Shown here piece after piece: positions 25,759 through 34,570 of a DNA stretch of 64,000 nt. The notes under the pieces are model-generated. The model ran no database searches and was not told the DNA's origin. It was given only the letters and a program-made list of their open reading frames with translations. The DNA is from Planctomycetota bacterium (lineage in GTDB: Bacteria > Planctomycetota > UBA1135 > GCA-002686595). The first letter of the stretch is position 1. Each line of letters begins with the position of its first letter. Position numbers and translations under genes: made by a program. Location: positions 1-64,000 of the forward strand of contig JADHOC010000016.1 in assembly GCA_016779205.1 (NCBI GenBank). The letters run 5' to 3'.

Positions 25759-27030
25759 ATGGACAGAGACGATGCAGCGGCCGCCCACGGCGGAGGGAGC
25801 CATGGGGCCGAGGGCGGGCGCAGGGACGCGCTCCTGGTCTTTCTGTCCACGCTCTGCGTCGCACTCCTGGTTCTCCTCGTGCTGATCCGCACGTTCCCCG
25901 ATCGATTCGATCTCGCCTCCCCGTCGCCTGAGGTCTTGCCACTGGCCCCCAGGCCCGAGGCGGTGGGCACCGCTGACCTTCCCAGGCCAGTCGCGGAGCG
26001 AGCGTGGCGCGCGCCGACGCTGGCCCAGTCGATCTTCGCGGACGCCTCACCCTCGGTCGTGCACGTGACCACCCGATCGCGGGAGGTCGAGGGCAACGAC
26101 TTCGACGCGGCCGAGTTCGTGTCCGGCACGGGGTCCGGTTGGGTCTGGGACCGGACGGGGCACGTGGTGACCTGCTTGCACGTGGTCAACGGCGCCAGCT
26201 CGGCCCTGGTCACGCTGGCGGACGGCTCCCAGTGGGAGGCGAAGCTCGTGGGCGTCGACCCCGCGACCGACGTGGCCGTGGTCCGCATCGATGCCCCTCC
26301 GGAGCGGTTGGTTCCGGTCCGCATGGGCTCCTCCGAGGACCTCACGGTGGGCGCCCAGGCCTTCTCGGTGTCTTGCCCCTACGGCCTCGCACACTCGCTC
26401 TCCGTGGGGTACGTGAGCGGGCTCGGTCGCCGGATCCGGTCCAAGTCGGGGCAGTTCATCGAGGGGGTCATCCAGACCGACGCCGCCATGCACCCCGGAT
26501 CGTCGGGGGGCATGCTGCTCGACGACCAGGGGCGCATGATCGGGATGAACGCGGCGATCCACGCCGACTCTCGCCGGCAGGTCGGCGTGGGCTTCGCGCT
26601 CCCGGTGGATCGCCTGCAGGAGGTCGTGCCCTCGCTCTTGCGGAGCGGCTTCCGCTGGGAGCCGAGGTTCGGCTTCGTCACGGCGAGCGACGGGAACAGC
26701 GAGGCGCTCCTGAGCAAGATCAGCGATGAGCCCGAGGCGCCCGCAGAGGGCGTGGTGGTGGCTGAGGTGGACGAGGGGGGCCCCGCAGCGCGGGCCGGCC
26801 TCCGCGCCATGCAGACGATCCGACCGGCGGGCCTCGAGGAGAAGCTGGTGGTCCGCGACGTGATCGTCGGGGCGGGGGGACAGCGGATCCGTCAGCGCGC
26901 GGAGCTGAACGAAGTGCTCGGCGCGCTGGAGCCGGGGGCGCCGCTGGTCCTGAGGGTGGCCAAGCCCACCGGGGAGGTCGAGATCACCCTGGAGCCGACG
27001 GCGCGGCGGATCCCTGGCGAGGGCCTCTGA
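25759..27030 (+). CDS. HtrA/DegP-like serine protease with PDZ domain
   Basis: A 423-residue membrane-anchored protease. A hydrophilic start is followed by one transmembrane helix (24-43), a proline-rich linker, then a trypsin-like domain with the triad His141 (TCLHVVNG), Asp171 (DPATDVAVV) and Ser249 (MHPGSSGG). The C-terminal PDZ domain (about 300-410) includes AARAGLRA and an inserted segment. It would degrade or refold damaged periplasmic proteins. It stands alone, divergent from the MATE gene. Confidence 0.92.
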   Translation: MDRDDAAAAHGGGSHGAEGGRRDALLVFLSTLCVALLVLLVLIRTFPDRFDLASPSPEVLPLAPRPEAVGTADLPRPVAERAWRAPTLAQSIFADASPSVVHVTTRSREVEGNDFDAAEFVSGTGSGWVWDRTGHVVTCLHVVNGASSALVTLADGSQWEAKLVGVDPATDVAVVRIDAPPERLVPVRMGSSEDLTVGAQAFSVSCPYGLAHSLSVGYVSGLGRRIRSKSGQFIEGVIQTDAAMHPGSSGGMLLDDQGRMIGMNAAIHADSRRQVGVGFALPVDRLQEVVPSLLRSGFRWEPRFGFVTASDGNSEALLSKISDEPEAPAEGVVVAEVDEGGPAARAGLRAMQTIRPAGLEEKLVVRDVIVGAGGQRIRQRAELNEVLGALEPGAPLVLRVAKPTGEVEITLEPTARRIPGEGL

Positions 27031-27051
27031 CGGGCTCCCATCGGGCCGGGG

Positions 27052-28380
27052 TCAGCGCTGGAGCCAGGCCGGTCGGGGGAGGCGCTCCGCCATGAAGAGG
27101 GCGGCGATCAGCTCGTCGGCCTCACCGGTGACGCGGGGGCTCACGAACTCCCAGACGACCTCACTGCTGGCGCCCTCGATCTCAAACGCCCGCCCCTGGG
27201 TGGACTCGGCGACCAGGAGGTTGCCGGACGGCAGCTCCTGGACCGTGCCGCAGAAGAACGACTCGAAGGCCGAGACGGGGGTCGCAGCCCACCTCCAGCG
27301 GATGGCCCCCGTCGCGGGGTCGATCCGCAGGAGGCGCGAGGTCTCGGCCAGGCCGCCGCGGTTATCGAAGATCAGGATCGAGCCGTCGCTGGCGACGGAG
27401 GGGTCGTGGGGCGCTCTCCAGCGGGAGACCGAGGGGCCGCCGGAGATCCAGGTGAATCGCCCGGCGTCGAGGTCCACCGCGACCACCAGGTCCAGGTCAC
27501 GGAGGCAGACCAGGACCTGTCCGGCGGTGACGCCACGGGCGCCGAGCCGCGCGGCCTCGCGCTCGTCGAGGAGGTCGATGGAGTTTGCGTGCATCACATC
27601 GCCGGAGCGCACGGTGAGCTGGTCGATGAGGTCCGCGTAGGCCGAGCTGGCGAAGGCGTCCCAGAGGCTGACCGAGCTTTGGCGCGTGCCGTCGGGGGCA
27701 TAGCGGACCACGAGGTCATCCACGATGGGCTCCTCGGCGTTCACGCGCGGCACCCGGGCCTCGATGCGGGCGAGGGCGAGGATGGAGCCGTCGGGGGCCA
27801 CGTCGAGGTCGTGGTGGACGCGGTCCATCACGGCCCACCGCAGGCCGGAGTCGCGGTCGACGCAGACGAGGGCGCGGCCAGAGTGGATCGCGAGCAGGCT
27901 GCCGTCTTGCAGGAGCCGGACGCGGCGCCAGGGGAGCTGGTGGGGGCCCTCTGCGGGTGGAGCGCCCGGGAGGTCGGAGTAGGGCCGAGCCCAGCGGTGG
28001 ACCACCTTCCCTTCCATCGAGAGGAGGACGGCCTCCGCGGCATCGCCCGAGCACATCAGCGTCAGCCCATCCGCGGTGCGGCCACGGTCCCACCGCAGGA
28101 GCCCCGTGGCTGCGGGGGCCTGCTCGGAGCCGGTCGCGTAGCCGATGCCGCCCAGGTCTCCGGCGCCCTGGGCCGCGCGGCGGAACCCGAAAAGACCCGG
28201 CTGGTCGGTGGCCCAGCCGCGCCCGGTCGGATCGCCAGCGTCCGGCGGGGCGGCCCCCCCTTCGCAGGCCGAGAGGGCGAGGAGGCTGGCGGGGAGCCAG
28301 AGCCACGACCAGGCGCGGCGGCCTCTCCAGCCCGCTGGCGTCCGGCGATGCCGCGCGCCGGTCCGGGTCCAGGTCCACAC
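27052..28380 (-). CDS. arylsulfotransferase (ASST)-like lipoprotein
   Basis: A 442-residue beta-propeller protein. A long basic N-terminus leads to a hydrophobic run and a lipobox-like LLALSAC. Repeated motifs RVHHDLDVAPDGSIL, DVMHANSIDLL, APHDPSVASDGSILIFDNR and RAFEIEG...VVWEF are those of arylsulfotransferase-type proteins; the His in the HHD and MHAN motifs would be the expected active-site positions. ASST enzymes transfer sulfate between phenolic compounds in the periplasm; whether this one does is untested. The GTG start is 7 bases after the stop of the MeaB gene, so the two are co-transcribed. Confidence 0.75.
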   Translation of the reverse strand: MWTWTRTGARHRRTPAGWRGRRAWSWLWLPASLLALSACEGGAAPPDAGDPTGRGWATDQPGLFGFRRAAQGAGDLGGIGYATGSEQAPAATGLLRWDRGRTADGLTLMCSGDAAEAVLLSMEGKVVHRWARPYSDLPGAPPAEGPHQLPWRRVRLLQDGSLLAIHSGRALVCVDRDSGLRWAVMDRVHHDLDVAPDGSILALARIEARVPRVNAEEPIVDDLVVRYAPDGTRQSSVSLWDAFASSAYADLIDQLTVRSGDVMHANSIDLLDEREAARLGARGVTAGQVLVCLRDLDLVVAVDLDAGRFTWISGGPSVSRWRAPHDPSVASDGSILIFDNRGGLAETSRLLRIDPATGAIRWRWAATPVSAFESFFCGTVQELPSGNLLVAESTQGRAFEIEGASSEVVWEFVSPRVTGEADELIAALFMAERLPRPAWLQR

Positions 28381-28387
28381 GGCGGAG

Positions 28388-29386
28388 TCAGCCCCTGTAG
28401 GTCTCGAGGAGGCGGGCGGCGGCGGCCCCCGGAGGCAGCGCGCCGCCCTTCACCTCGGCCTCGATGGCGGCGAGCATCCCTCGGACCTCTCCGTGCTCGC
28501 AGAAGCCGGCCATCAGCCGCTCCTCGATGATGGACCACATCCAGCGGGCGGCCTGTTCGCCGCGGCGGGCCTCCAGGACCCCCGCCCCCTCAAGCGCGGC
28601 GCGGTGGCGCCGGACGGTCTCCCACAGCTCCTCCATCCCGGACCCGGTCTCGGCGCTCACGACGACCGTGGAGGGGACCCAGTGCTCGTCCCGCGGCCGG
28701 AGGTAGCGCAGCGCAGCCTCGTGGTCCCTCGCCGCCGCGCGGGCGGAGGCGACGCGGTCGCCGTCCGCCTTGTTGACCGCGAGCACGTCGCCCACCTCGA
28801 GGATGCCCTTCTTGATGCCCTGCAGCTCGTCCCCGGCGCCGGGGAGGAGGAGGACGACGAAGGTGTCGACCATGTCGCGGGCCGCCGTCTCGCTCTGGCC
28901 GACACCGACGGTCTCGACGAGCACGATGTCGAAGCCAGCGGCCTCGCACAGGAGCAGGGTCTCCCTGGTCCGGCGGGCAACTCCGCCCAGGGTCGCGGCG
29001 CTGGGTGAGGGTCGGATGAACGCGCCCTCCCGGCGCGCGAGCGTCTCCATACGACTCTTGTCGCCGAGGATGCTCCCGCCCGTGAGGGCGCTCGAGGGGT
29101 CGACCGCGAGGACCGCGACCCGATGACCGGCGTCCACGAGCTGTCCGCCGAGGCGTTCGATCAGGGTGCTCTTCCCCACGCCCGGGACGCCGCTGATCCC
29201 GATCCTGTGGCTCTTGCCCGTCGCAGGGAGGATGGCCTCGAGGAGCCCCTGGGCGAGGGCCTCGTCCTCGCTCCGGGTGCTCTCCACGAGCGTGATCGCC
29301 CGCGCCAGCTCGGTCCGGTCGCCCGCGAGGACCCCCTCGGCGAGGCGCTTCAGTCGTCCCTCGTCCTGCTCGCTGCGCTGATCCAC
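28388..29386 (-). CDS. meaB: MeaB-type GTPase, methylmalonyl-CoA mutase chaperone
   Basis: A 332-residue G3E GTPase. The P-loop is GVPGVGKST (66-74), and VDPSS, VETVGVGQSE and VNKAD are the further nucleotide motifs. MeaB protects and reloads adenosylcobalamin-dependent methylmalonyl-CoA mutase, which is encoded at 37245-41365 in this window. It is not adjacent to the mutase genes here, unlike many genomes. The GTG start is supported by a TACGCT box 6 bases upstream. Confidence 0.93.
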   Translation of the reverse strand: MDQRSEQDEGRLKRLAEGVLAGDRTELARAITLVESTRSEDEALAQGLLEAILPATGKSHRIGISGVPGVGKSTLIERLGGQLVDAGHRVAVLAVDPSSALTGGSILGDKSRMETLARREGAFIRPSPSAATLGGVARRTRETLLLCEAAGFDIVLVETVGVGQSETAARDMVDTFVVLLLPGAGDELQGIKKGILEVGDVLAVNKADGDRVASARAAARDHEAALRYLRPRDEHWVPSTVVVSAETGSGMEELWETVRRHRAALEGAGVLEARRGEQAARWMWSIIEERLMAGFCEHGEVRGMLAAIEAEVKGGALPPGAAAARLLETYRG

Positions 29387-29392
29387 GGCCAG

Positions 29393-29398
29393 AGCGTA
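29393..29398 (-). promoter_or_regulatory. -10-like TAnnnT box for meaB
   Basis: TACGCT on the reverse strand, 6 bases before the GTG start, which would give a leaderless mRNA. Confidence 0.45.
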
Positions 29399-29486
29399 GC
29401 GCGTGGCCGTCGGGACCGTCAGCCTCGGTTACGCTCCAGCCGGGCGGGGACACGAGCAGTCCTCGCGCCGGGACCCTGTGAAGCCC

Positions 29487-30167
29487 ATGAACCTCTGCCT
29501 GACCACCCCCGCGCCGTCCCCCGACCGATCGGTGGCCTTCCTGACGAGGCTCGGGTTCGCGCCGATCAGGGAGGACTCCCGCCTCATGACCGACGGGGCC
29601 GCCCTGATCGACGTGGACCCCGAACCTCGTGCACGCGCTGGCGTCCGGGTCTGGCGTGGAGCGCTCGACGCGGCGGCGGGGGAGACCCTGGACCTCCACG
29701 GAACGGTGGCCTTCGAGGGCGGCCGCCTGGTCACGGCGCCCTCGGGGGTGCCGGTATGGGTGATGGATACACCGGGCCCCGACCTCGAGCTCGCGCCGCG
29801 CGGGGAGGTCCTCGGGAACTACGCGGGCGTCTCCCTCGAGACCCCGAGCCTCGCGCGGTCCGTGGCCTTCTGGGCCGGGCTCCTCGGGCTGGAGGTCGCC
29901 GCAGGTGGAGCCGATCAGGGGTGGGTGACCCTGCGGAGGCCGGGGATGGTGGACCTCAGCTTGATGGGACCGCTGGCCTGTCCACACTCGTTCGCGAACC
30001 CCTCGTTCACCTACTTCAACGGCGGGCGAAACCCCGAGGTGCTGGACGCCATCCGCACCCGGGGGGTCGAGATCTTCGAGGAGGTCGGGGCGAAGGACGG
30101 GGCTCCAGCGGAGAACGCGATCCTCCGCGAGCCCGGCGGCGTGGGCTTCTTCGTCTTCAACGACTGA
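29487..30167 (+). CDS. glyoxalase/VOC-superfamily protein
   Basis: A 226-residue protein with two VOC modules. The N-terminal half (MNLCLTTPAPSPDRSVAFLTRLGF) and the C-terminal half (VSLETPSLARSVAFWAGLLGLEV) show the same beta-alpha pattern, and the end (ILREPGGVGFFVFND) has the typical closing strand. The family includes metal-dependent dioxygenases, isomerases and resistance proteins; the substrate cannot be told. The ATG at 29487 is chosen because the fold starts there. It converges with the flavoenzyme gene ending at 30183. Confidence 0.8.
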   Translation: MNLCLTTPAPSPDRSVAFLTRLGFAPIREDSRLMTDGAALIDVDPEPRARAGVRVWRGALDAAAGETLDLHGTVAFEGGRLVTAPSGVPVWVMDTPGPDLELAPRGEVLGNYAGVSLETPSLARSVAFWAGLLGLEVAAGGADQGWVTLRRPGMVDLSLMGPLACPHSFANPSFTYFNGGRNPEVLDAIRTRGVEIFEEVGAKDGAPAENAILREPGGVGFFVFND

Positions 30168-30182
30168 GCCAGCGTCCCGCGC

Positions 30183-31340
30183 TCAATCGAGGAGCTGGAG
30201 ACCTCGCAGGGGCTCCGGCAGCGCCTGGTCCAGGTCGATGGCGCGCGCGGCGACCTCGCCGATGGCGGGCCCCAGCTTGTACCCGTGCCCGGAGCCGCCG
30301 CCCAGGAGCCACAGGCCGGGCAGCCCGGGGTGGCGATCGACCAGCAGCTCGGAGTCCCGGCGCATCGTGTACTGGCAGACCCGGGCGTCGATGAGAGGCG
30401 CGTCCGCCAGCGCAGGAAAGCGGTGGGAGAGGTAGGCGCGGGCGCGCTCGAGGCGCTCCGGGTCCACCACGCGCTCGCCGTGGGTGGGATCCCAGGGGCC
30501 GCCCGAGGTGTCCTCACCGAGCTTGAACCCACGGCTCAGGCCGTCGGGGATGCCGTACCAGAAGCTCCCGTCTCCGAAGAGCTCGGTGGCGTGTTCTGCC
30601 CAGACGGGCAGGCGCAGGTGCTCCTCGGCGCCGGGGGGCGGACCGAAGGAGAAGACGTCCTGGCGCGTGACCTCCAGGCGAGAGCCGAGGGCCTCGGGGA
30701 AGAGCTCAGGCATCCAAGGTCCGGCGGCGAAGACCGTGACGTCTGCCAGGTGGGTGCTCCCGTCCGCGAGCTGGACGCCCCGGCAGGCGCCGCTCGAGTC
30801 GAGGGCCGGGCGGGCGGTGGAGACGAGCACCCGCCCCCCGGCCTCACGCACGGCGTCCCAGACCACCTCGCAGCCGCGGCGCGCGAAGAGCGCGCCGGCG
30901 TCGGGTTCGTACATCGCCCAGGGAATGTCCCCGAAGCTCATGGAGGGGTAGCGGCCCTCGAGCTCGCCCCGGCTCAGCTCCTCGAACCGCACGCCCTCGG
31001 CGCGGAAGGCGTCCATCGACTCCCGCTCGAACTCTCCGGGCTGGCTCGCCATCCACAGGACCCCACGGCGATCCAGGAGAGGCGTCTTCGCCGACTCCTC
31101 GAGCTCGCCCCAGAGCTCCAGCGCCCGCGTGACGAGGGGCACGTAGTGGCTTCGGTGCCCGTACCCTCGCCGGATGACCCGGGTCTCGCCACCGGAGCTC
31201 GCCCGTCCATTCCCCGGGCCCCATGCGTCGACGAGCGTCACCTCCCAGCCGAGCCGGGTGAGGTGTAGCGCCGTCCATCCTCCGAGCGCTCCGGCGCCCA
31301 CGACGACGGCGCGGCGTTGAGATCGGTCCGTGGTCGCCAT
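30183..31340 (-). CDS. FAD-dependent sarcosine oxidase/N-methyl-amino-acid oxidase-like protein
   Basis: A 385-residue DAO-superfamily flavoenzyme. The dinucleotide motif VVGAGALGG (13-21) is followed by VTLVDAW, with GGETRVIRRGYG and a C-terminal GGGSGHGYKLGPAIGE. Cys322 in VCQYTMRRDSELLVDRHP lies where monomeric sarcosine oxidase attaches FAD covalently. Oxidation of a secondary amino acid such as sarcosine with production of peroxide is expected. It is a single gene with no glycine-cleavage or C1 genes nearby. Confidence 0.88.
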   Translation of the reverse strand: MATTDRSQRRAVVVGAGALGGWTALHLTRLGWEVTLVDAWGPGNGRASSGGETRVIRRGYGHRSHYVPLVTRALELWGELEESAKTPLLDRRGVLWMASQPGEFERESMDAFRAEGVRFEELSRGELEGRYPSMSFGDIPWAMYEPDAGALFARRGCEVVWDAVREAGGRVLVSTARPALDSSGACRGVQLADGSTHLADVTVFAAGPWMPELFPEALGSRLEVTRQDVFSFGPPPGAEEHLRLPVWAEHATELFGDGSFWYGIPDGLSRGFKLGEDTSGGPWDPTHGERVVDPERLERARAYLSHRFPALADAPLIDARVCQYTMRRDSELLVDRHPGLPGLWLLGGGSGHGYKLGPAIGEVAARAIDLDQALPEPLRGLQLLD

Positions 31341-31347
31341 GGTGCTC

Positions 31348-31353
31348 AGCTTA
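31348..31353 (-). promoter_or_regulatory. -10-like TAnnnT box for the flavoenzyme gene
   Basis: TAAGCT on the reverse strand, 7 bases before the ATG at 31340. Confidence 0.45.
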
Positions 31354-31364
31354 CGCGCGCGGGG

Positions 31365-31715
31365 TCAGGCCGCTCCCCCGTCGCCCTGCCCGTCGTCGAT
31401 CGTCTCGATGAATTCGGTGAGCCGCTCGTCGCTCGCCGCGAGCCGTTCCTTGGCGGTCTTCGACAGGCGCTTGATCCTCGTCTCGACCCGCTGCGCCCGC
31501 GAGCGGTCGCCGGCGGCGCTGGAGGCGAGGAGTTCGAGCGGACCGCGACCCCGAAGGGCCTTGGCTCCACGGCCCTCACGGTGCTCCGTGAAGCGCCGCT
31601 CCACGTCCGTTGCGATGCCGGTGTAGATGGCGTTGTCCGCGCGTCGCACCAGGTAGACCCACCAGGAGTCGGCCACGGGACGGCGCTCGGGGTCGTTGTC
31701 GGGGGGCGCGCTCAC
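31365..31715 (-). CDS. GIY-YIG (YhbQ/UPF0213-like) protein
   Basis: A small single-domain protein of the GIY-YIG nuclease superfamily. WVYLVRRADNAIYTGIATDVERRFTEHREG contains the two core strands and the RRxxEH helix, followed by a helix with KRLSKTAKERL as in YhbQ-like members. These may act on damaged DNA, but the role is poorly defined. The GTG at 31715 is my choice; a TTG at 31781 or a GTG at 31676 are alternatives, so the first 13 or so residues are uncertain. Confidence 0.8.
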   Translation of the reverse strand: MSAPPDNDPERRPVADSWWVYLVRRADNAIYTGIATDVERRFTEHREGRGAKALRGRGPLELLASSAAGDRSRAQRVETRIKRLSKTAKERLAASDERLTEFIETIDDGQGDGGAA

Positions 31716-31947
31716 GGGCCAAGTGGACCAAAGATCCGCCTCCAAGGGGCCGCTTCGGCCACCCAGGGAGGCCTTTTGCAAGGGGGGCTTAGGTGCCGGC
31801 CGCCCGATCCACGGCCAGTAAGTCGGTCCGAACGGTGGAGGCTCGGACCCCCATCAGTATCCTCTCCGGCCCCTGGCGCCGGGCAGAATCCGCTTCGCTG
31901 CCCGTGACCACGCCCGGGGTTTCCGACACACCTTCCGTATCTGCACC

Positions 31948-32961
31948 ATGACTCTCACCGCAATGGTCCGGGGGATCGCACGCACGGCGCTTGCTGCTGC
32001 TGTGATCGCGCCCTTCGCCACCGTCGAAATCGCTTCTGCCCAGTACCTCGAGATCGGCGGGATGATCGCCATCGAGATCGAGGACGAGGGCCCCAACGGC
32101 TGGGCCACGCCGAGCACGCCCACCGGATTCAGTGGAGACGGCTTCCTCCGCTGGAACGGCCCGAACTTCTTCAACAGCCCCGGTACGGCGGTCCTCACGT
32201 ACCAGATCTTCGCCAGCAACCCCGGGAACTACAGCGTCAAGCTCCGCAACCGGCACGACAACCCGAACGCCACCGAGGAGAACGACACCTGGATCCGTAT
32301 GAACAACGGGCCCTGGATCAAGATGTTCTCCAACAACCCCAACACGCCGGGGAACTGGAACTGGGAGTCGCGCTTCGAGCTGCCCGGACCGCAGTACACC
32401 AACGCGAACTTCGACATCAACGCCGGGATGAACACGCTGCAGTTCTCCGCCCGGAGCCGCGGGTTCATGATGGACCGCATCCACCTGTTCCTCCCGGGCA
32501 CCCCGGGCGGGACGTCGCTCGCGACGCCGCTCTCCCCGAAGATCATCGGCAACAACTACTGCACGCCGGCGGCTCAGAACTCCGGGGGCGACTGGGCTCG
32601 CCTTGACGCCATCGGCTTCGAGGACGTCACGGACAACGACCTGCGGCTGCGGGCAGCACGCCTGCCCCAGAACACGATCGGGATGATTGTGGCGTCCCAG
32701 AGCCAGGGCTTCACCCCCGGCGCCGGCGGGGGGCAGGGCACGCTCTGTATCTCCGGCTCGACGCTGCGGATGGAGGCGACTCTCTTCAACAGCGGGGCCA
32801 ACGGCTCGCGCGAGATCCAGGTCGACCTCACGTCGTTCCCGCCGCCCTACAACGGCGCGGTCCTCGCCGGGCAGACCTGGAACTTCCAGACCTGGTACCG
32901 GGACGCGAACCCGCAGCCGACCAGCAACTTCTCGAACGCCACGAGCGTGACCTTCGAGTAG
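31948..32961 (+). CDS. secreted CBM-like protein with C-terminal NYCT module
   Basis: A 337-residue exported protein with a signal peptide (1-32, ASA|Q). Residues about 35-183 form a beta-sandwich resembling carbohydrate-binding modules of the CBM6/35 kind (IEIEDEG at the start, GNYSVKLRNRHDN, a late FMMDRIHLF strand). Residues 204-337 form a module beginning NYCT and ending WNFQTWYRDA...TSNF...TFE, which recurs in the protein at 47706. A role in binding surface polysaccharide is plausible but unproven. It is a single gene followed by a strong terminator. Confidence 0.8.
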   Translation: MTLTAMVRGIARTALAAAVIAPFATVEIASAQYLEIGGMIAIEIEDEGPNGWATPSTPTGFSGDGFLRWNGPNFFNSPGTAVLTYQIFASNPGNYSVKLRNRHDNPNATEENDTWIRMNNGPWIKMFSNNPNTPGNWNWESRFELPGPQYTNANFDINAGMNTLQFSARSRGFMMDRIHLFLPGTPGGTSLATPLSPKIIGNNYCTPAAQNSGGDWARLDAIGFEDVTDNDLRLRAARLPQNTIGMIVASQSQGFTPGAGGGQGTLCISGSTLRMEATLFNSGANGSREIQVDLTSFPPPYNGAVLAGQTWNFQTWYRDANPQPTSNFSNATSVTFE

Positions 32962-32982
32962 GGCTCACCCGCGCTCCATGCA

Positions 32983-33017
32983 GCGGCCCCCCGGCGATCG
33001 ACTCGCCGGGGGGCCGC
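32983..33017 (+). terminator. intrinsic terminator
   Basis: A perfect 15-bp stem (gcggccccccggcga with its complement) and a 5-base loop, 22 bases after the CBM-like gene. Confidence 0.8.
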
Positions 33018-33098
33018 GGTCGTTCCAGGGGCCGGCGCGCTTGCCGCCCTGTGGACCATGAATGCTGCCTCTCCTCGCAGGCGCGGGGGATGGGCGGT

Positions 33099-33104
33099 TA
33101 GGGT
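33099..33104 (+). promoter_or_regulatory. -10-like TAnnnT box for the 33111 gene
   Basis: TAGGGT, 6 bases before the ATG, consistent with a leaderless mRNA. Confidence 0.45.
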
Positions 33105-33110
33105 GCGGGC

Positions 33111-33776
33111 ATGAAGCCGAGGGAACGGGTGGGGAGCGCGAAGACGCCGGACGGGACGGAGCTGGAGCTGTTCGAACACGACGGCCATCACGAGATCGTC
33201 GCGGCCAAGCGGGCGCTGATGTCCTCCCGCCAGCACAACTCCGAGGAGGAGCTGGCGCGGCACGTGTGTGAGGACCTCGAGCCGGGCGCGCTCGTACTCA
33301 TCGGCGGTCTAGGGCTGGGGTACACGCTCCGCACCGCCCTGGACCTGCTGCCAGAGGGCGGCCGGGCCATCCAGGTGGAGCTCCTGGACGCCGTGGTCGA
33401 GTGGAACCTAGGCCCGGCCGGTGCCCACGCCGGGGATCCCCTGGGGGACCCCCGAACGAAGCTCATCCGGGGCGACGTGACCAAGGTCCTCCAGCGCTAC
33501 GGAGGGGCGCTCTCGGCGCTGATGCTCGACATCGACAACGGGCCGGCCCCGATGGTCGACCGCCAGAACCGCGCGCTCTACGGGCGCGCCGGGATCCGGA
33601 TGATCCGGGACGCGCTGCGCCCGGGCGGGCGGGTCGCCTTCTGGTGCAGCAACGAGGAGCCCGAGTTCGCGGCCACCCTTGGGAGGGGGGGCTTCGAGGT
33701 CTCGAGGCACCGCTCGTACGCGCGCCCCCGCCGGAAGGGGACGCGCCACGAGATCATCGTGGGCAAGCGGGTCTGA
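33111..33776 (+). CDS. spermidine-synthase-like SAM-dependent protein
   Basis: A 221-residue Rossmann-fold protein. LVLIGGLGLGYTLRTAL is a glycine-rich SAM-binding motif, IQVELLDAVVEW the acidic second strand, and LMLDIDNGP the post-II motif with the Asp pair seen in polyamine aminopropyltransferases. The late LRPGGRVAFWCSNEEPEF fits the same family. Whether it makes polyamines or methylates a substrate cannot be decided. A strong TAGGGT box precedes it directly. Confidence 0.75.
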   Translation: MKPRERVGSAKTPDGTELELFEHDGHHEIVAAKRALMSSRQHNSEEELARHVCEDLEPGALVLIGGLGLGYTLRTALDLLPEGGRAIQVELLDAVVEWNLGPAGAHAGDPLGDPRTKLIRGDVTKVLQRYGGALSALMLDIDNGPAPMVDRQNRALYGRAGIRMIRDALRPGGRVAFWCSNEEPEFAATLGRGGFEVSRHRSYARPRRKGTRHEIIVGKRV

Positions 33777-33791
33777 GTCCCGGGGCCTCGG

Positions 33792-34529
33792 TCAGTCGCC
33801 GGACCGCAGCCACTCCATCGCGTCCTCTCGATCGTCGAAGTCGAAGGACTTCACCTCCGCCGAGACGAAGTGCTTACCCAGGGAGGGCAGGTGCTGGGCG
33901 GCTGAACTATCGGAGCAGACGGCGATGCGCTTGACGTGCTGGTGGTGGTCCTTGGCGAAGCGCAGGTGAGCCAGGAAGGAGCCAAAGGAGGTCCACCCGG
34001 GGATCGACTTGGTGGCGATGAGGATCCCCGCGAGATCCCCCTCCTCCTCGATCACGGGGTCGATCGCGGCGGCTGCGTCCGCGAAGTCCTCCTTCGTGAG
34101 GCGGCCACCAGGTTCGAGCGTGGCGATCCGGGGGAGCGTCTCCGAGAGCGTCACGTGCAGCCCGCCGTCCTCGCAGGCAGCCCACTCCACGGCCTCATCG
34201 AACTGGTCGAGGTCGAAGGCGCGGAACTGGCCCGGCATCATGAAGTTGGTCACCCGGATCGACGCCTTGATCCAGGACGCGTCCGCCAGCATTGCGATCC
34301 GGCGCCACTGACCGCAATACGCGGTGGCGAGCTTGATGTCGTCCCACATGGCGCCGGCCGACATGGAGGGGCACTGGGAGAGGCGGACGACGGCGCGCAC
34401 GCCGTTGCCGGCCTCGGCCTGGGCCCAGATGGCAGGGCCGAGGATGTCCTCGTAATCGGCGGTCGTGATCTTGTCGCCGATGTCAAAGCCGAGCACGCCC
34501 TCCGGGAGGCCTTCGATGGGGGAGATCAT
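33792..34529 (-). CDS. tandem SpoIIAA/STAS-like protein
   Basis: A 245-residue protein made of two SpoIIAA-like domains (PF11964 type). The first (1-120) has GVLGFDIGDKITTADYEDIL and RRIAMLADASWIK. The second (about 125-245) has RIATLEPGGRLTKEDFADA and KRIAVCSDSSAAQHLPSLGKHFVSAEVKSFDFDDREDAMEWL. Single-domain members bind lipophilic ligands or membranes and their roles are unclear; the two-domain form is less common. The ATG at 34529 is the first start before the domain. Confidence 0.8.
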   Translation of the reverse strand: MISPIEGLPEGVLGFDIGDKITTADYEDILGPAIWAQAEAGNGVRAVVRLSQCPSMSAGAMWDDIKLATAYCGQWRRIAMLADASWIKASIRVTNFMMPGQFRAFDLDQFDEAVEWAACEDGGLHVTLSETLPRIATLEPGGRLTKEDFADAAAAIDPVIEEEGDLAGILIATKSIPGWTSFGSFLAHLRFAKDHHQHVKRIAVCSDSSAAQHLPSLGKHFVSAEVKSFDFDDREDAMEWLRSGD

Positions 34530-34570
34530 GGGTCGTCTGCGAGCGGTGTGGGTGGAAGAGGAGGGGCGGA

